Source: Streptomyces sp. NBC_01431
GTDB taxonomy: Bacteria > Actinomycetota > Actinomycetes > Streptomycetales > Streptomycetaceae
NCBI RefSeq assembly: GCF_036231355.1
Contig: NZ_CP109496.1
Span: 7,502,001 to 7,566,000 of the forward strand
Direction of reading: 5' to 3'
Length of the DNA stretch: 64,000 bases
In this document: positions 36,604 to 45,891 of the stretch, in pieces
How the letters are laid out: each line of letters opens with the position of its first letter
How positions within the stretch are numbered: position 1 is the first letter of the stretch
Position numbers and translations under genes: made by a program
The notes under the pieces: generated by a model
The model's database searches: none
What the model saw: only the letters and a program-made list of their open reading frames with translations
Told to the model about the DNA's origin: nothing

Positions 36604-37575
36604 TCAGCCCTTGATCGCGCCGGTGAGAACGCCGGTGCGCAAGTGCTTCTGCACGAACGGGTACACGATCACCAGTGGTACCAGGGTGAGGACCACGACC
36701 GCCATCTGTAGCGACAGCGGTGCGGTCTGCGCGTGGGTGCTCCCGAAGCCCGAGTTGACGGAACCGGGCAGACCGTTGCCCCGGTTGACATATGTGAGCA
36801 ACACGTACTGAAGCGGCCATTTCTGACTGTCCGTCGGCATGTAGAGCATGACGTTGAAGAACGAGTTCCAGTAGCCCACGGCGTAGAAGAGCGCGGTCAC
36901 CGCGGTGACGGCGCGTGAGGTGGGCAGGACGACGGACCACAGGATGCGCCAGTCCCCGGCGCCGTCTATCCGGGCGGCGTCGATAAGTTCGGCCGAGGTC
37001 TGCTGGTAGAAGGCGCGCAGCACCAGGATGTTGAAGACGGAGACCGCGCTCGGCAGGATCAGCGCCCACCACTGGCCGTAGCCGCCGAGCCCATTGACCA
37101 CCAGGAAGCTCGGGATCAGGCCGCCGCTGACGAACATCGTGACGATCAGCAGCATCAGGACGAAGCGGTGCCCGAGCGACCGGGGCCGCGAGAGCCCGTA
37201 GGCGCACAGGATCGAGACGGCCATGGAGATCGCGGTACCGACCACGGTGATGCCGAGGCTCACAAGGAGTGCGGTGCGGACGGTCGGGTCGCTGAGCATC
37301 TGACGGTAGGTCTCGGTGGTCAGGCCGTCCGGCCAGATCACCAGACCGCCGGCCCGGTTGACGGCGCCGGGCGTGGAGAAGCTGGTCAGCACGATGATCC
37401 AGAGCGGGCCCAGAATGACGGCGAGCGTCCCGCCGAGCGTGAGTCCCTTGGCGGCCTGGCCGACGGCGGTCGGCGGCTCCTCCCAGGGCGGGCGGGCGCT
37501 CCGTGCCCTGCGGCGGGAGGCGGCCGTGGCCTCGCGCTTGGCTCTGCGGGACGCGATGGTGAGTGTGGTGGTCAT
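36604..37575 (-). CDS. ABC transporter permease, LplC-type (CUT1)
   Basis: 323 aa from the ATG at 37575, which overlaps the stop of the upstream permease (ATGA). A 45-residue basic N-terminus precedes spans starting GGTLAVILGPLWIIVLTSF. The EAA loop reads DAARIDGAGDWRILW, and the end YPFVQKHLRTGVLTGAIKG is the standard ending of LplC-like permeases. It is the third gene of a leftward transporter operon. Confidence 0.9.
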   Translation of the reverse strand: MTTTLTIASRRAKREATAASRRRARSARPPWEEPPTAVGQAAKGLTLGGTLAVILGPLWIIVLTSFSTPGAVNRAGGLVIWPDGLTTETYRQMLSDPTVRTALLVSLGITVVGTAISMAVSILCAYGLSRPRSLGHRFVLMLLIVTMFVSGGLIPSFLVVNGLGGYGQWWALILPSAVSVFNILVLRAFYQQTSAELIDAARIDGAGDWRILWSVVLPTSRAVTAVTALFYAVGYWNSFFNVMLYMPTDSQKWPLQYVLLTYVNRGNGLPGSVNSGFGSTHAQTAPLSLQMAVVVLTLVPLVIVYPFVQKHLRTGVLTGAIKG

Positions 37576-38519
37576 TTCCGGTACAACCCGTCCTCGCCGA
37601 AAGCGTGCGCCAGCCGGTTGGCACCCCAGATGAGCAGCAGCGAGACCCCGCTCTTGAAGAGCCCGGCCGCCGCACCGTAGCTGTAGCCGCCGCTGGCGAT
37701 GCCGTAGTAGAAGGAGAAGGTGTCCAGGACGTCCGCGGCCTCGTGGCCGACCGCGTCCCGCTGGATCAGGAACTGCTCGAAGCCGACGGACAGCGCGTTG
37801 CCCAGGCGCAGCACCAGCATCAGCACGATCACCCCGCGCAGCCCCGGTAGCGTGATGTGCCACATCCGCCTGAACCGCCCGGCTCCGTCCGCCGCCGCGG
37901 CCTCGTACAGCTCGCTGTTGATCGCGCTGAGGGCGGCGAGGAAGACGATGATCCCCCAGCCCGCCTCCTTCCACACCACCTGCGAGGTGACCAGCAGTGC
38001 GAAGGTGTGCGGGTTGGTCATGATGTCCCAGGTGCCGAGGTCGTGCTGGCGCAGGAACTGGTTGAGCGCGCCGGCGCCGCCCAGCATCTGCTGGAAGATC
38101 GTGACCGCAAGGACCCACGAGAAGAAGTGTGGCAGGTAGACCACGGACTGGAAGAAGTTGCGGATCCGCTCGCTGAGCACCGAGTTGAGCAGCAGGGCCA
38201 GCACGATCGGGATCGGGAAGAACAGGACGAGCTGGACGAAGCTGAGGTACAGCGTGTTCTTCAGCGCGGCCCAGAACGCCGGGTCGTTGAAGAGCTGTTG
38301 GAACTGGTCGAATCCGACCCACTGGCTGTGCCAGACCCCGTCCAGCGGGTCGTACTCCTGGAAGGCGGTGACCACGCCGAACAGCGGGACGTAGTTGAAC
38401 ACCAGGAGCAAAACGACCGCGGGCACGGCCATCAGCAGGAGAGACTTGTCGCGGCGCAGCCTGATCCGCCAGTTGAGTCGCACCGGCCCTGCCGGGCGCT
38501 CCGACCGCGTGGTGCTCAC
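37572..38519 (-). CDS. ABC transporter permease, LplB-type (CUT1)
   Basis: 315 aa; the ATG at 38519 overlaps the stop of the binding-protein gene. Signature segments are LLLMAVPAVVLLLVFNYVPLFG, VVYLPHFFSWVLAVTIF and the EAA loop EAAAADGAGRFRRMW. LplB-type permeases pair with large LplA-type lipoproteins and import complex plant oligosaccharides. Confidence 0.9.
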   Translation of the reverse strand: MSTTRSERPAGPVRLNWRIRLRRDKSLLLMAVPAVVLLLVFNYVPLFGVVTAFQEYDPLDGVWHSQWVGFDQFQQLFNDPAFWAALKNTLYLSFVQLVLFFPIPIVLALLLNSVLSERIRNFFQSVVYLPHFFSWVLAVTIFQQMLGGAGALNQFLRQHDLGTWDIMTNPHTFALLVTSQVVWKEAGWGIIVFLAALSAINSELYEAAAADGAGRFRRMWHITLPGLRGVIVLMLVLRLGNALSVGFEQFLIQRDAVGHEAADVLDTFSFYYGIASGGYSYGAAAGLFKSGVSLLLIWGANRLAHAFGEDGLYRK

Positions 38520-40192
38520 TGACCGGTGCCGTTCTTGTTGAGGACGTTGTCGGTCATCCAGTGCTTGAGCCGCTCCCCGGGGCCGGACCTCCAGCTCGAG
38601 ACGGCGGCCTGCACATCGGAGACCTTCTTCTTGCCGTGGTAGCAGTCCTTGATGGTGTCATTGACGCTCTGCGCGGCTTCGGCCGCCGCGATCGCCGGCG
38701 GCATGCTGTAGTTCGTGTTCCAGAAGCACGGTTTGGTGAGCGTCTTGACGTTGGCGGCCTGCCAGCCCGAGTAGTCCTTGGTGACGACGTCGCCGCCCGG
38801 GTTGCTGAGCACGGCCGAGGGAGCGGCCAGGAACGGGAAGGCCTGCGGCTGGACGTCCTTCTTGCCCTCGGTCGTGAAGGTCGGCACGCCGTTCACCCGG
38901 GTGTGGTGGACGCCCTCGACACCGAAGTTGATCAAGGTGTACTCGGCGGTGCCGTAGGGAGCGGCGAGGTAGTTCGCGACGGCGAGCAGCTCCTCGATCT
39001 GAGCCGGCTTCAGGCCGGCGTTGAGGTAGCTGATCATGCTGGTGGAGGCACCCATGTAGATCACGGGTGTGCTCTTGCCGTCGGCGGCCAGCGCGTTGAA
39101 GGCGCCCCGGCGGTACTTCGGGTCCGCCGCGACGCCGGACTGGTAGTCGGCCAGGTTCCAGGCGCCCCCTCCTCCGCCCTGGATGAGGGACTTCCCGCTG
39201 TAGAAGCGGGTGAGGCCGTCCTGGTCGCCCGCGAGAGCGGCGGGGTGCATATAGCCCGAGGTGGCCAGGCGGTAGTGCCAGTCCAGGGCCTCCAGGAACT
39301 CCTGGGTCTCGAAGAGGTGGACCAGCTTGCCGTTGTCGACCTTCCACTTCTGGGGACCGCCCCAGGCCGTGTACAGATAGGTCCACACGTCGTCGAAGGC
39401 CCACACGCCCCGCTTGGCGTCGGTCAGTTCCTTGCCGAGGTTCATCAGGTCGTCGGCGGACTTCACCTGGTCGGCGGTGATGCCCCGGGAATCGAGGATG
39501 TCCCGGCGGTAGTAGACGGGGCCGGTGATGGCGAAGTTGGTGGACATGCAGGGGATCCCGTAGAGCTTGTCGCCCCAGGCGCCGATCTGCCAGGCGGCGG
39601 TGGGGAGGGCGGCCAGGTTGGGATACTTCTTGATCTTGTCGCCGGACAGGTACGGGGTCAGGTCCGCGAGCTGTGTGCCGGCCAGCTTGCCGGTGTTGAA
39701 GTTGGCGTTCCACCAGGACGGCAGGTTGATCCAGTCCGGCAGCTTCTTCGCGGCGGTCATCGTCGGGACGATGGTGTTGTAGTTGTTCCCGTCCGCCGGC
39801 TTGACGGTGAGCTCGACTCCGAGGGCCTTGTTCATCGCCTGGTAGAAGGAGTTGCCGACCGGCGGGTTGGTGCCCCACAGCGGCGTGACCGCCGTGTAGC
39901 TGCCGCCCTTGCCCGGAATGCCGGAGACGCTCGTGGGCGGGGAGGCGGGGTAGCTGAGGTAGGCCGGGTCGGTCGCGGCGTCGGCACCACCCTGTACCGG
40001 GGCTATGTCCGCCTTGACCGCCTTGCTGTTCGGCACGAAGGTCGGCAGGGCCGCTTTGAGGCCCTCCTTGCTGTTCGCGCCGGACTTGCCGGTCGAGCCG
40101 CCGCAGGCGGACAGCAGGGGCGTCATCGCGGCAGCTCCCGCGATCGTGGCGGTGGTGCTCAGAAAGCTCCTGCGGTTCAACCCGGAACTCAT
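38516..40192 (-). CDS. LplA-type oligosaccharide-binding lipoprotein with Tat-like signal
   Basis: 558 aa, long for a binding protein, as usual in the LplA group. The N-terminus has the twin-arginine motif NRRSFLS and a lipobox LSAC with Cys30, so it is probably exported folded and lipidated. The start at 40192 has AGAGGGG upstream. The body contains the solute-binding fold (KLPDWINLPSWWNANF, WAFDDVWTYLYTAWGG, NFGVEGVHHTRV). It heads the transporter operon, divergent from the GH3-CE7-GH1-GH31 genes. Substrate prediction: xyloglucan oligosaccharides, by context. Confidence 0.9.
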   Translation of the reverse strand: MSSGLNRRSFLSTTATIAGAAAMTPLLSACGGSTGKSGANSKEGLKAALPTFVPNSKAVKADIAPVQGGADAATDPAYLSYPASPPTSVSGIPGKGGSYTAVTPLWGTNPPVGNSFYQAMNKALGVELTVKPADGNNYNTIVPTMTAAKKLPDWINLPSWWNANFNTGKLAGTQLADLTPYLSGDKIKKYPNLAALPTAAWQIGAWGDKLYGIPCMSTNFAITGPVYYRRDILDSRGITADQVKSADDLMNLGKELTDAKRGVWAFDDVWTYLYTAWGGPQKWKVDNGKLVHLFETQEFLEALDWHYRLATSGYMHPAALAGDQDGLTRFYSGKSLIQGGGGGAWNLADYQSGVAADPKYRRGAFNALAADGKSTPVIYMGASTSMISYLNAGLKPAQIEELLAVANYLAAPYGTAEYTLINFGVEGVHHTRVNGVPTFTTEGKKDVQPQAFPFLAAPSAVLSNPGGDVVTKDYSGWQAANVKTLTKPCFWNTNYSMPPAIAAAEAAQSVNDTIKDCYHGKKKVSDVQAAVSSWRSGPGERLKHWMTDNVLNKNGTGQ

Positions 40193-40220
40193 GGTGGCGT
40201 GGCCCCTCTCCGTCGGTACG

Positions 40221-40234
40221 TCGAAGCGCTTGGA
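40221..40234. promoter_or_regulatory. LacI operator TCGAAGCGCTTGGA at the transporter promoter
   Basis: 13 of 14 bases equal to the perfect palindrome at 40341, located 29 bases upstream of the binding-protein start. Probably bound by the LacI protein encoded at 35463. Confidence 0.8.
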
Positions 40235-40312
40235 TGTTTCGGCGAGACTAATGACGCGTTACCAGTTGGGCAAGAGGCTGGACTAATCCAAAGTCCTTTC
40301 TGTACTGGGTAG

Positions 40313-40354
40313 TTGACAGCTCTTTTCGAGCGTGGCAGCGTCGAAGCGCTTCGA
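40313..40354 (+). promoter_or_regulatory. GH3 operon promoter with perfect LacI operator TCGAAGCGCTTCGA
   Basis: The palindrome occupies 40341-40354. A -35-like TTGACA lies at 40313-40318; the -10 (CAGCGT at 40336) is poor, so the unit may need an activator or another sigma factor. The operator is 120 bp from the one at 40221, allowing a shared repression loop over both divergent promoters. Confidence 0.75.
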
Positions 40355-40395
40355 TGAACGGCCCATCGCCTCCAGCCCGCCGAGGGGTATTCCAC

Positions 40396-43251
40396 GTGAG
40401 TTCCGTTCCCGTGTCCGCAGCTGACCTGCCTGCTTTCCGTGATCCCGCACTGCCGCTGCGAAAGCGCGTCGACGACCTGGTCGAACGGCTCACGCTCGAC
40501 GAACGGCTCGCGATGCTCCACCAGTACGCGCCGGCCGTGCCGCGTCTTGGCCTTGCTCCCTTCCGCACCGGCAGCGAAGCCCTGCACGGCGTCTCCTGGC
40601 TCGGGGTGGCGACCGTCTTTCCCCAGGCCGTCGGCCTCGGCGCCAGCTGGGACGACGAACTGGTGCGCCGGGTCGCCGACGCGGTCTCGACCGAGCTGCG
40701 GGCCTTCCACTACCACCATCCGCCGACGATCAGCACGGCCGAGCGGGGCGCCAACTCACTACAGGCCTGGGCCCCCGTGCTAAACCTGCTGCGCGACCCG
40801 CGCTGGGGCCGCAACGAGGAGGCCTACTCCGAGGACCCGGTGCACACCGCCCGGATCGGAGAGGCGTTCTGCCGAGGCCTCACCGGCGACCACCCGACCT
40901 ACCTGCGGGCCGCCCCGGTGCTCAAGCACTTCCTCGCCTACAACAACGAGGACGACCGCTGCACCACCTCCTCCGGGCTGCGTCCGCGCGTACTCCAGGA
41001 GTACGACCTGGCCGCCTTCCGTCCCGTCGTCGCCTCCGGCGCCGCGACCGGCGCGATGGCCGCCTACAACCTCGTCAACGGCCGCCCCTGCCATGTCAGT
41101 CCGCTGATCGAGGCGGAACTGCGCCGCTGGGCCGAACCGACCGGTCACGAACTGTTCGTGGTCAGCGACGCCGAAGCCCCCTCCAACCTGGTCGACCCGG
41201 AGCACTACTTCGACGACCACGTCGAGTCCCACGCGGCGGCGCTCAAGGCCGGCATCGACAGCTTCACCGACCACGGCGAGGACAGCGGTACGCCGGTCGG
41301 CCGGCTGCGCGAGGCGCTGGAGCGAGGTCTGATCGACGAGGCCGACGTGAACCGCGCGGTCCGGCGACAGCTTGAAGTGCGCTTCCGCGTCGGCGAGTTC
41401 GACCCCGAGCTGGACCCCTACGCCGGCACCGGCCCCGAGGTGATCGACAGTCCCGAGCACCGCGCCCTGGCCCGGCAGGCCGCGACCGAGTCGACGGTGC
41501 TGCTCAAGAACGACGGCCTGCTGCCGCTCGACCCGCTCCGTACCCCGAGGATCGCCGTCATCGGCCCGCTCGCCGGCACGCTGTGCGAGGACTGGTACAG
41601 CGGCACCATGCCGTACCAGGTGAGCATCGCCACCGGACTGACCGAGGCCGTCGGCGCCCACGGCGGCGAGGTGGTCCGCGTGGAGGGCTCCGACCGGATC
41701 ACCCTGCGCTCGCGCACCACAGGTGACGTGCTCGGCAAGTGCGCCTTCGACGTGACCGACTGGGGCGGCGGCGCCTTCACCCTGCGCGCCGCGGACACCG
41801 GCCGCTTCCTGAGCCTCCAGGACGACGACGCGGTGGACGACGACCAGGAAGTGATCAAAAGCTGGTTCGTCAAGGAGACCTTCCGGCTGGAGCCGGCCGG
41901 TGCGGACACCGTGCTGCTCCGCTCCCTGTTCACCGGGCGCTACGCCGCCGTGGACCCGACCGACGGCAGGGTGAGGGTCACCGCCGAGACCGCGGCCGAG
42001 GCCGAGCGCTGGGAGAGGGAAGTGCTGCGCGACGGCGCGGCCGAGGCGCGGAAGGCCGCCGCCGCGGCCGATGTCGCGGTCGTGGTCCTCGGCAACCACC
42101 CGATGGTCAACGGCCGCGAGACGGAGGATCGCGCGGACATCGCCCTGCCCGAGGGGCAGCAGGCGCTGCTGCGCGCCGTCGCGGCCGTCCGACCGGAAAC
42201 GGCGCTGGTCGTGATGAGCAGCTACCCGTACGCCCTCGACTGGGCCGACGAACACCTGCCCGCCGTGGTGTGGACCTCCCACGGCGGGCAGGAAACAGGA
42301 CACGCGCTGGCCGCCGTCCTGCTCGGCGAGGCCGAGCCCGCGGGCCGGCTGCCGCAGACCTGGTACCGGGGTGACGACCCGCTGCCGGCCCCGCTCGACT
42401 ACGACATCATCAAGGCGGGCTGGACCTACCAGTACCACCGGGCCGCCCCCCTCTACCCCTTCGGCCACGGCCTGTCCTACACCGAGTTCGCCCACCGCGA
42501 CCTGCGCCTGTCGCAGCCGTCGATCAGCCAGGATGGTTCGGTCGACGTCACGGTGACCCTGGCCAACAGCGGACAGCGGCCCGGCAGCGAGGTCGTCCAG
42601 GTGTACGTCCGGCCCCTGGAGGCCCGCTACGAGGCACCCCGGCTGCGCCTTGCCGACTTCCGCAAGGTCCGGTTGGAGCCGGGGGAGAGCCGCGAGCTGA
42701 CCTTCCGGCTGTCGGCCCAGCAGCTTGCCCACTGGGACGTCACCACCGCCACCTTCGCCGTCGACCCCGGCGGTTACGAGGTGATCGTCGCCCGCTGCGC
42801 CGACCACCCGGTCCTCAGTGCGCCGCTCACCGTGACCGGGGCCGCCGCCGCGCCCCGGGTCGGCGTTGGACGCCGCATCCCGGCGGTCGACTTCGACGAC
42901 TACGAGGACGTCACCATCGTCGACGCCACCCGCTTGGACGGTGACGCCGTAACGCCCACCGATCCCACCCAGCCCGCCACGCTCCTCTTCCGCGACATCG
43001 ACCTCTCCGGGGCGGCCAGGGTCGAGGCCGAGACCACCCGCGAGGGCGTCGGCACGGGCGGGGCGCGGCTCGAAGTCCGGCTGGGCGCCCAGGTCCTGAC
43101 CCAGATCGACGTGCCCGTCACCGGCGACCGCCACGCGGGAACGGTCACCACCGCCGAGCTCGCCGCCCCGCTCGACGGCGTGCACGACCTCACCCTGACC
43201 CTGCACGGCGACTTCCGGCTCTCCGCCTTCCGCTTCGCCGCGGCTGACTGA
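40396..43251 (+). CDS. GH3 glycosidase with inserted beta-trefoil-like domain and CBM6-like tail
   Basis: 951 aa from the GTG at 40396 (GAGGGG upstream). The ATG at 40354 sits on the operator with no ribosome site. No signal peptide. GH3 barrel 1-320 with nucleophile Asp258 in FVVSDAEAP, then the sandwich domain, which is split by an extra domain at about 430-545 (DRITLRSRTTGDVLG, GRFLSLQDDDAVDDD) resembling a fascin/ricin-type trefoil. The FnIII-like domain follows (PGSEVVQVYVRP). Residues about 823-951 look like a CBM6-type jelly roll. Such GH3 enzymes act as beta-glucosidases or beta-xylosidases; here it would trim imported oligosaccharides. Confidence 0.88.
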   Translation: MSSVPVSAADLPAFRDPALPLRKRVDDLVERLTLDERLAMLHQYAPAVPRLGLAPFRTGSEALHGVSWLGVATVFPQAVGLGASWDDELVRRVADAVSTELRAFHYHHPPTISTAERGANSLQAWAPVLNLLRDPRWGRNEEAYSEDPVHTARIGEAFCRGLTGDHPTYLRAAPVLKHFLAYNNEDDRCTTSSGLRPRVLQEYDLAAFRPVVASGAATGAMAAYNLVNGRPCHVSPLIEAELRRWAEPTGHELFVVSDAEAPSNLVDPEHYFDDHVESHAAALKAGIDSFTDHGEDSGTPVGRLREALERGLIDEADVNRAVRRQLEVRFRVGEFDPELDPYAGTGPEVIDSPEHRALARQAATESTVLLKNDGLLPLDPLRTPRIAVIGPLAGTLCEDWYSGTMPYQVSIATGLTEAVGAHGGEVVRVEGSDRITLRSRTTGDVLGKCAFDVTDWGGGAFTLRAADTGRFLSLQDDDAVDDDQEVIKSWFVKETFRLEPAGADTVLLRSLFTGRYAAVDPTDGRVRVTAETAAEAERWEREVLRDGAAEARKAAAAADVAVVVLGNHPMVNGRETEDRADIALPEGQQALLRAVAAVRPETALVVMSSYPYALDWADEHLPAVVWTSHGGQETGHALAAVLLGEAEPAGRLPQTWYRGDDPLPAPLDYDIIKAGWTYQYHRAAPLYPFGHGLSYTEFAHRDLRLSQPSISQDGSVDVTVTLANSGQRPGSEVVQVYVRPLEARYEAPRLRLADFRKVRLEPGESRELTFRLSAQQLAHWDVTTATFAVDPGGYEVIVARCADHPVLSAPLTVTGAAAAPRVGVGRRIPAVDFDDYEDVTIVDATRLDGDAVTPTDPTQPATLLFRDIDLSGAARVEAETTREGVGTGGARLEVRLGAQVLTQIDVPVTGDRHAGTVTTAELAAPLDGVHDLTLTLHGDFRLSAFRFAAAD

Positions 43252-43271
43252 GGCTCCTCGCCCCACACACC

Positions 43272-43300
43272 GGCGGCCCGCCCATCAAGGGCGGGCCGCC
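43272..43300 (+). terminator. Hairpin between GH3 and CE7 genes
   Basis: Perfect 12-bp stem GGCGGCCCGCCC (43272-43283), loop ATCAA, GGGCGGGCCGCC (43289-43300). It may terminate part of the GH3 transcript and lower expression of the esterase and downstream genes. Confidence 0.72.
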
Positions 43301-43433
43301 AACCGTTCCCGCCCGGCGCCCTGGTCCCGGCTCCGTTCCACCCCCGCCACCCGCCCGCCCGGAGGCGGGTCCCATGTCGCTGCTCACGTCCCATCACATC
43401 AGCTCGTCATCGCGCCACCCGGAGGAAGTCTCC

Positions 43434-44417
43434 ATGCCGCTCACCGACTTCGCACTTGACGAACTCGTCCGCTACCAGCCCGAGTTGACCATCCCGCAGG
43501 ACTTCGACGCGTTCTGGCGACGGACCCTCGCCGACGCCCGCTCGCACGGCACGGCGGTCAAGGCCGAACGCGTCACCTCGCAGTACGCGCTGCGCACCGT
43601 CGAGGTCGACGACGTACGGTTCCCCGGCTGGAACGGCGAGCCGGTGGCCGCCTGGCTGCTGCGCCCGCGCGGCGTGGAGGGGCCGCTGCCCGTCGTCGTC
43701 ACCTACATCGGCTACTGCGGCGGCCGCGGGCTGCCCACCGAGCACCTGTTCTGGTCCGCTGCCGGATACGCCCAACTCGTGGTCGACAGCCGCGGACAGG
43801 GCCATGACACCCCGGACCGTGGCATGGGCGACGGCACCCAGTGGGTCGAGGGCTTCATGACCCGGGGCATCGACTCTCCCGAGAACTACTACTACCGGCG
43901 GCTGATCACCGACTGCGTGCGCGCCGTGGACGCAGTCGCGCAACTGCCCGGCCTCGACAGCAACCGGATCGTGGTGAGCGGCGGCAGCCAGGGCGGCGGT
44001 CTGGCCCTCGCCGTCGCCGGCCTCACCGGGGACCGGGTGGCGGCCGTGATGCCGGACGTCCCGTTCCTGTGCCACTTCCGCCACGCCGTGCAGATAGCCG
44101 GGGAGGGGCCGTACCCGGAGATCGCCAAGTACCTGCGCTGGCACAGCCGGCACCGGGTGGAGCCGACCTTCGACACCCTCGACTACTTCGACGGCGTCAA
44201 CTTCGCCCAGCGCGCCACCGCGCCGGCCCTGTTCGGCGTCGGCCTGATGGACCCGGTGTGCCCGCCCTCCACCGTCTACGCCGCCTTCAACCACTACGCG
44301 GGCGAGAACCGGACCATGACGGTGTGGCCCTTCGCCGACCACGGCGGCGGCTGTGGCTCCACCCCGCCCGCCCAGCTCTCCTGGCTGCTCGACCTCGGAC
44401 TGGCACCGGAGCTGTGA
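43434..44417 (+). CDS. Acetyl xylan esterase, CE7 (AXE1) family
   Basis: 327 aa from the ATG at 43434 with GGAGGAAG upstream. Alpha/beta hydrolase with nucleophile Ser185 in GGSQGGGLALA, Asp in GLMDPVCPPST, and His in FADHGGG; RGQGHDTPD and the tyrosine-rich NYYYRRLI are CE7 marks. These cytoplasmic hexameric enzymes deacetylate short xylo-oligosaccharides. In this operon it probably removes O-acetyl groups from imported hemicellulose fragments before the glycosidases act. Confidence 0.92.
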   Translation: MPLTDFALDELVRYQPELTIPQDFDAFWRRTLADARSHGTAVKAERVTSQYALRTVEVDDVRFPGWNGEPVAAWLLRPRGVEGPLPVVVTYIGYCGGRGLPTEHLFWSAAGYAQLVVDSRGQGHDTPDRGMGDGTQWVEGFMTRGIDSPENYYYRRLITDCVRAVDAVAQLPGLDSNRIVVSGGSQGGGLALAVAGLTGDRVAAVMPDVPFLCHFRHAVQIAGEGPYPEIAKYLRWHSRHRVEPTFDTLDYFDGVNFAQRATAPALFGVGLMDPVCPPSTVYAAFNHYAGENRTMTVWPFADHGGGCGSTPPAQLSWLLDLGLAPEL

Positions 44418-44493
44418 CCGCCGTGCGCCGAATCCGGCCGCCCACCGGCCGGGCTCCGCGACGATCCCCGAAAGACCCGTGAGGTACCGCCGC

Positions 44494-45891
44494 ATGAGCA
44501 TCCCAGCCTTCCCGGAGCTGCCCGCCCATTTCCGCTTCGCCGCCACCGCCGCCTACCAGATCGAGGGCGCCCACGACGAGGACGGCCGCGGCCCGTCCGT
44601 CTGGGACACCTACAACCACACCCCGGGCCGTGCCGTCGGCGGCGCCACGGGAGACACCGCCTGCGACCACTATCACCGCTACCCCGAGGACATCGCCCTG
44701 CTCCGCGACCTCGGTGTCGACGACTACCGTTTCTCCATCTCCTGGCCGCGCCTGCTGCCGCGGGGAAGTGGCCCGGTCAACCCGAAGGGCCTGGACTTCT
44801 ACGACCGGTTGATCGACGAACTGCTCGCCGCCGACATCGCGCCCGCCGTCACGCTGTACCACTGGGACCTGCCGCAGGCCCTGGAGGACCGGGGCGGCTG
44901 GCGCGTGCGGGAGAGCGCCGAAGCGTTCGCCGAGTACGCCGCCGTGGCCGCCGAGCGCTACGGAGACCGGGTCGAGCGCTGGATCACCCTCAACGAGCCG
45001 TTCTGCCCCGCCTTCGTGGGGTACGCCGAGGGCCGGCACGCGCCCGGCGCCCGCGAGGGCCGCGGGGCGCTGGCGACCGCCCACCACCTGCTGGTCGGCC
45101 ACGGGCTCGCGGTCCGGGAGCTGCGCGCGGCCGGCGCCCGCGAGGTCGGCATCACCCTCAATCTCGACCGCCTGCACGCCGTCTCGGACAGCCCCGAGGA
45201 CCTCGCCGCCCTGCGCCGGGCCGAGGTACTGCACAACGAGGTCTGGACCGAGCCGCTGTTCACCGGCCGCTACCCCGAGCACGAGGCCGAGACCTGGGAG
45301 GGGCTGGCCGACGGCCCCTGGCGGCGGCCGGGGGACCTGGAACTGATCGGCGCGCCGCTGGACTTCGTCGGCATCAACTTCTACCGGCCGATCACCGTCG
45401 CGGCTGCCCCACGCCGCGAGGACGTGCCCGCACTGCGCACCGCCGTGGACATCGGCGTCACCGAGCCGAACCCGTACGGCACCCGGCTCACCACCATGGG
45501 CTGGCCCGTCGTCCCGTCCGCGTTCACCGAGCTGCTCTGCGACCTCCACTCCCGCTACCCGCAGCTCCCGCCGCTGTGGATCACCGAGAACGGCTCCGCC
45601 GAGGCCGACAGCGTCACCCCCGACGGCCGCGTCCACGACGCGGAACGGATCGACTACCTGGCCGACCACCTCGCCGCCGTCGCCGACGCCGTGGCGGCCG
45701 GGGTCGACGTGCGCGGCTACTACGGGTGGTCCCTGCTGGACAACTTCGAATGGGCCCGCGGCTATGAACAGCGCTTCGGCCTGGTCCACGTCGACTACGA
45801 CACCCTGACCCGAACCCCCAAGGACAGTTACCACTGGTACCGGGGTCTGATCACCGCGCACCGCGCGCGGACGGAGGAACCTGCCCGATGA
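44494..45891 (+). CDS. GH1 beta-glucosidase
   Basis: 465 aa from the ATG at 44494. Single barrel with substrate-site FRFAATAAYQIEGA, acid/base Glu168 in TLNEPF, nucleophile Glu365 in ITENG, and the aglycone motif NFEWARGYEQRFGL. Cytoplasmic. It would release glucose from cello-oligosaccharide backbones after xylose removal. Its stop overlaps the GH31 start (ATGA), so the two are translated together. Confidence 0.94.
   Translation: MSIPAFPELPAHFRFAATAAYQIEGAHDEDGRGPSVWDTYNHTPGRAVGGATGDTACDHYHRYPEDIALLRDLGVDDYRFSISWPRLLPRGSGPVNPKGLDFYDRLIDELLAADIAPAVTLYHWDLPQALEDRGGWRVRESAEAFAEYAAVAAERYGDRVERWITLNEPFCPAFVGYAEGRHAPGAREGRGALATAHHLLVGHGLAVRELRAAGAREVGITLNLDRLHAVSDSPEDLAALRRAEVLHNEVWTEPLFTGRYPEHEAETWEGLADGPWRRPGDLELIGAPLDFVGINFYRPITVAAAPRREDVPALRTAVDIGVTEPNPYGTRLTTMGWPVVPSAFTELLCDLHSRYPQLPPLWITENGSAEADSVTPDGRVHDAERIDYLADHLAAVADAVAAGVDVRGYYGWSLLDNFEWARGYEQRFGLVHVDYDTLTRTPKDSYHWYRGLITAHRARTEEPAR

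Noticed and set aside
38561-40312. 583-codon frame on the plus strand
   Set aside because: Antisense shadow of the LplA-type lipoprotein gene; Gly/Val/Arg-rich composition and no family resemblance.
40780-43266. 828-codon frame on the minus strand
   Set aside because: Antisense to the well-supported GH3 gene; it arises from third-position GC bias.
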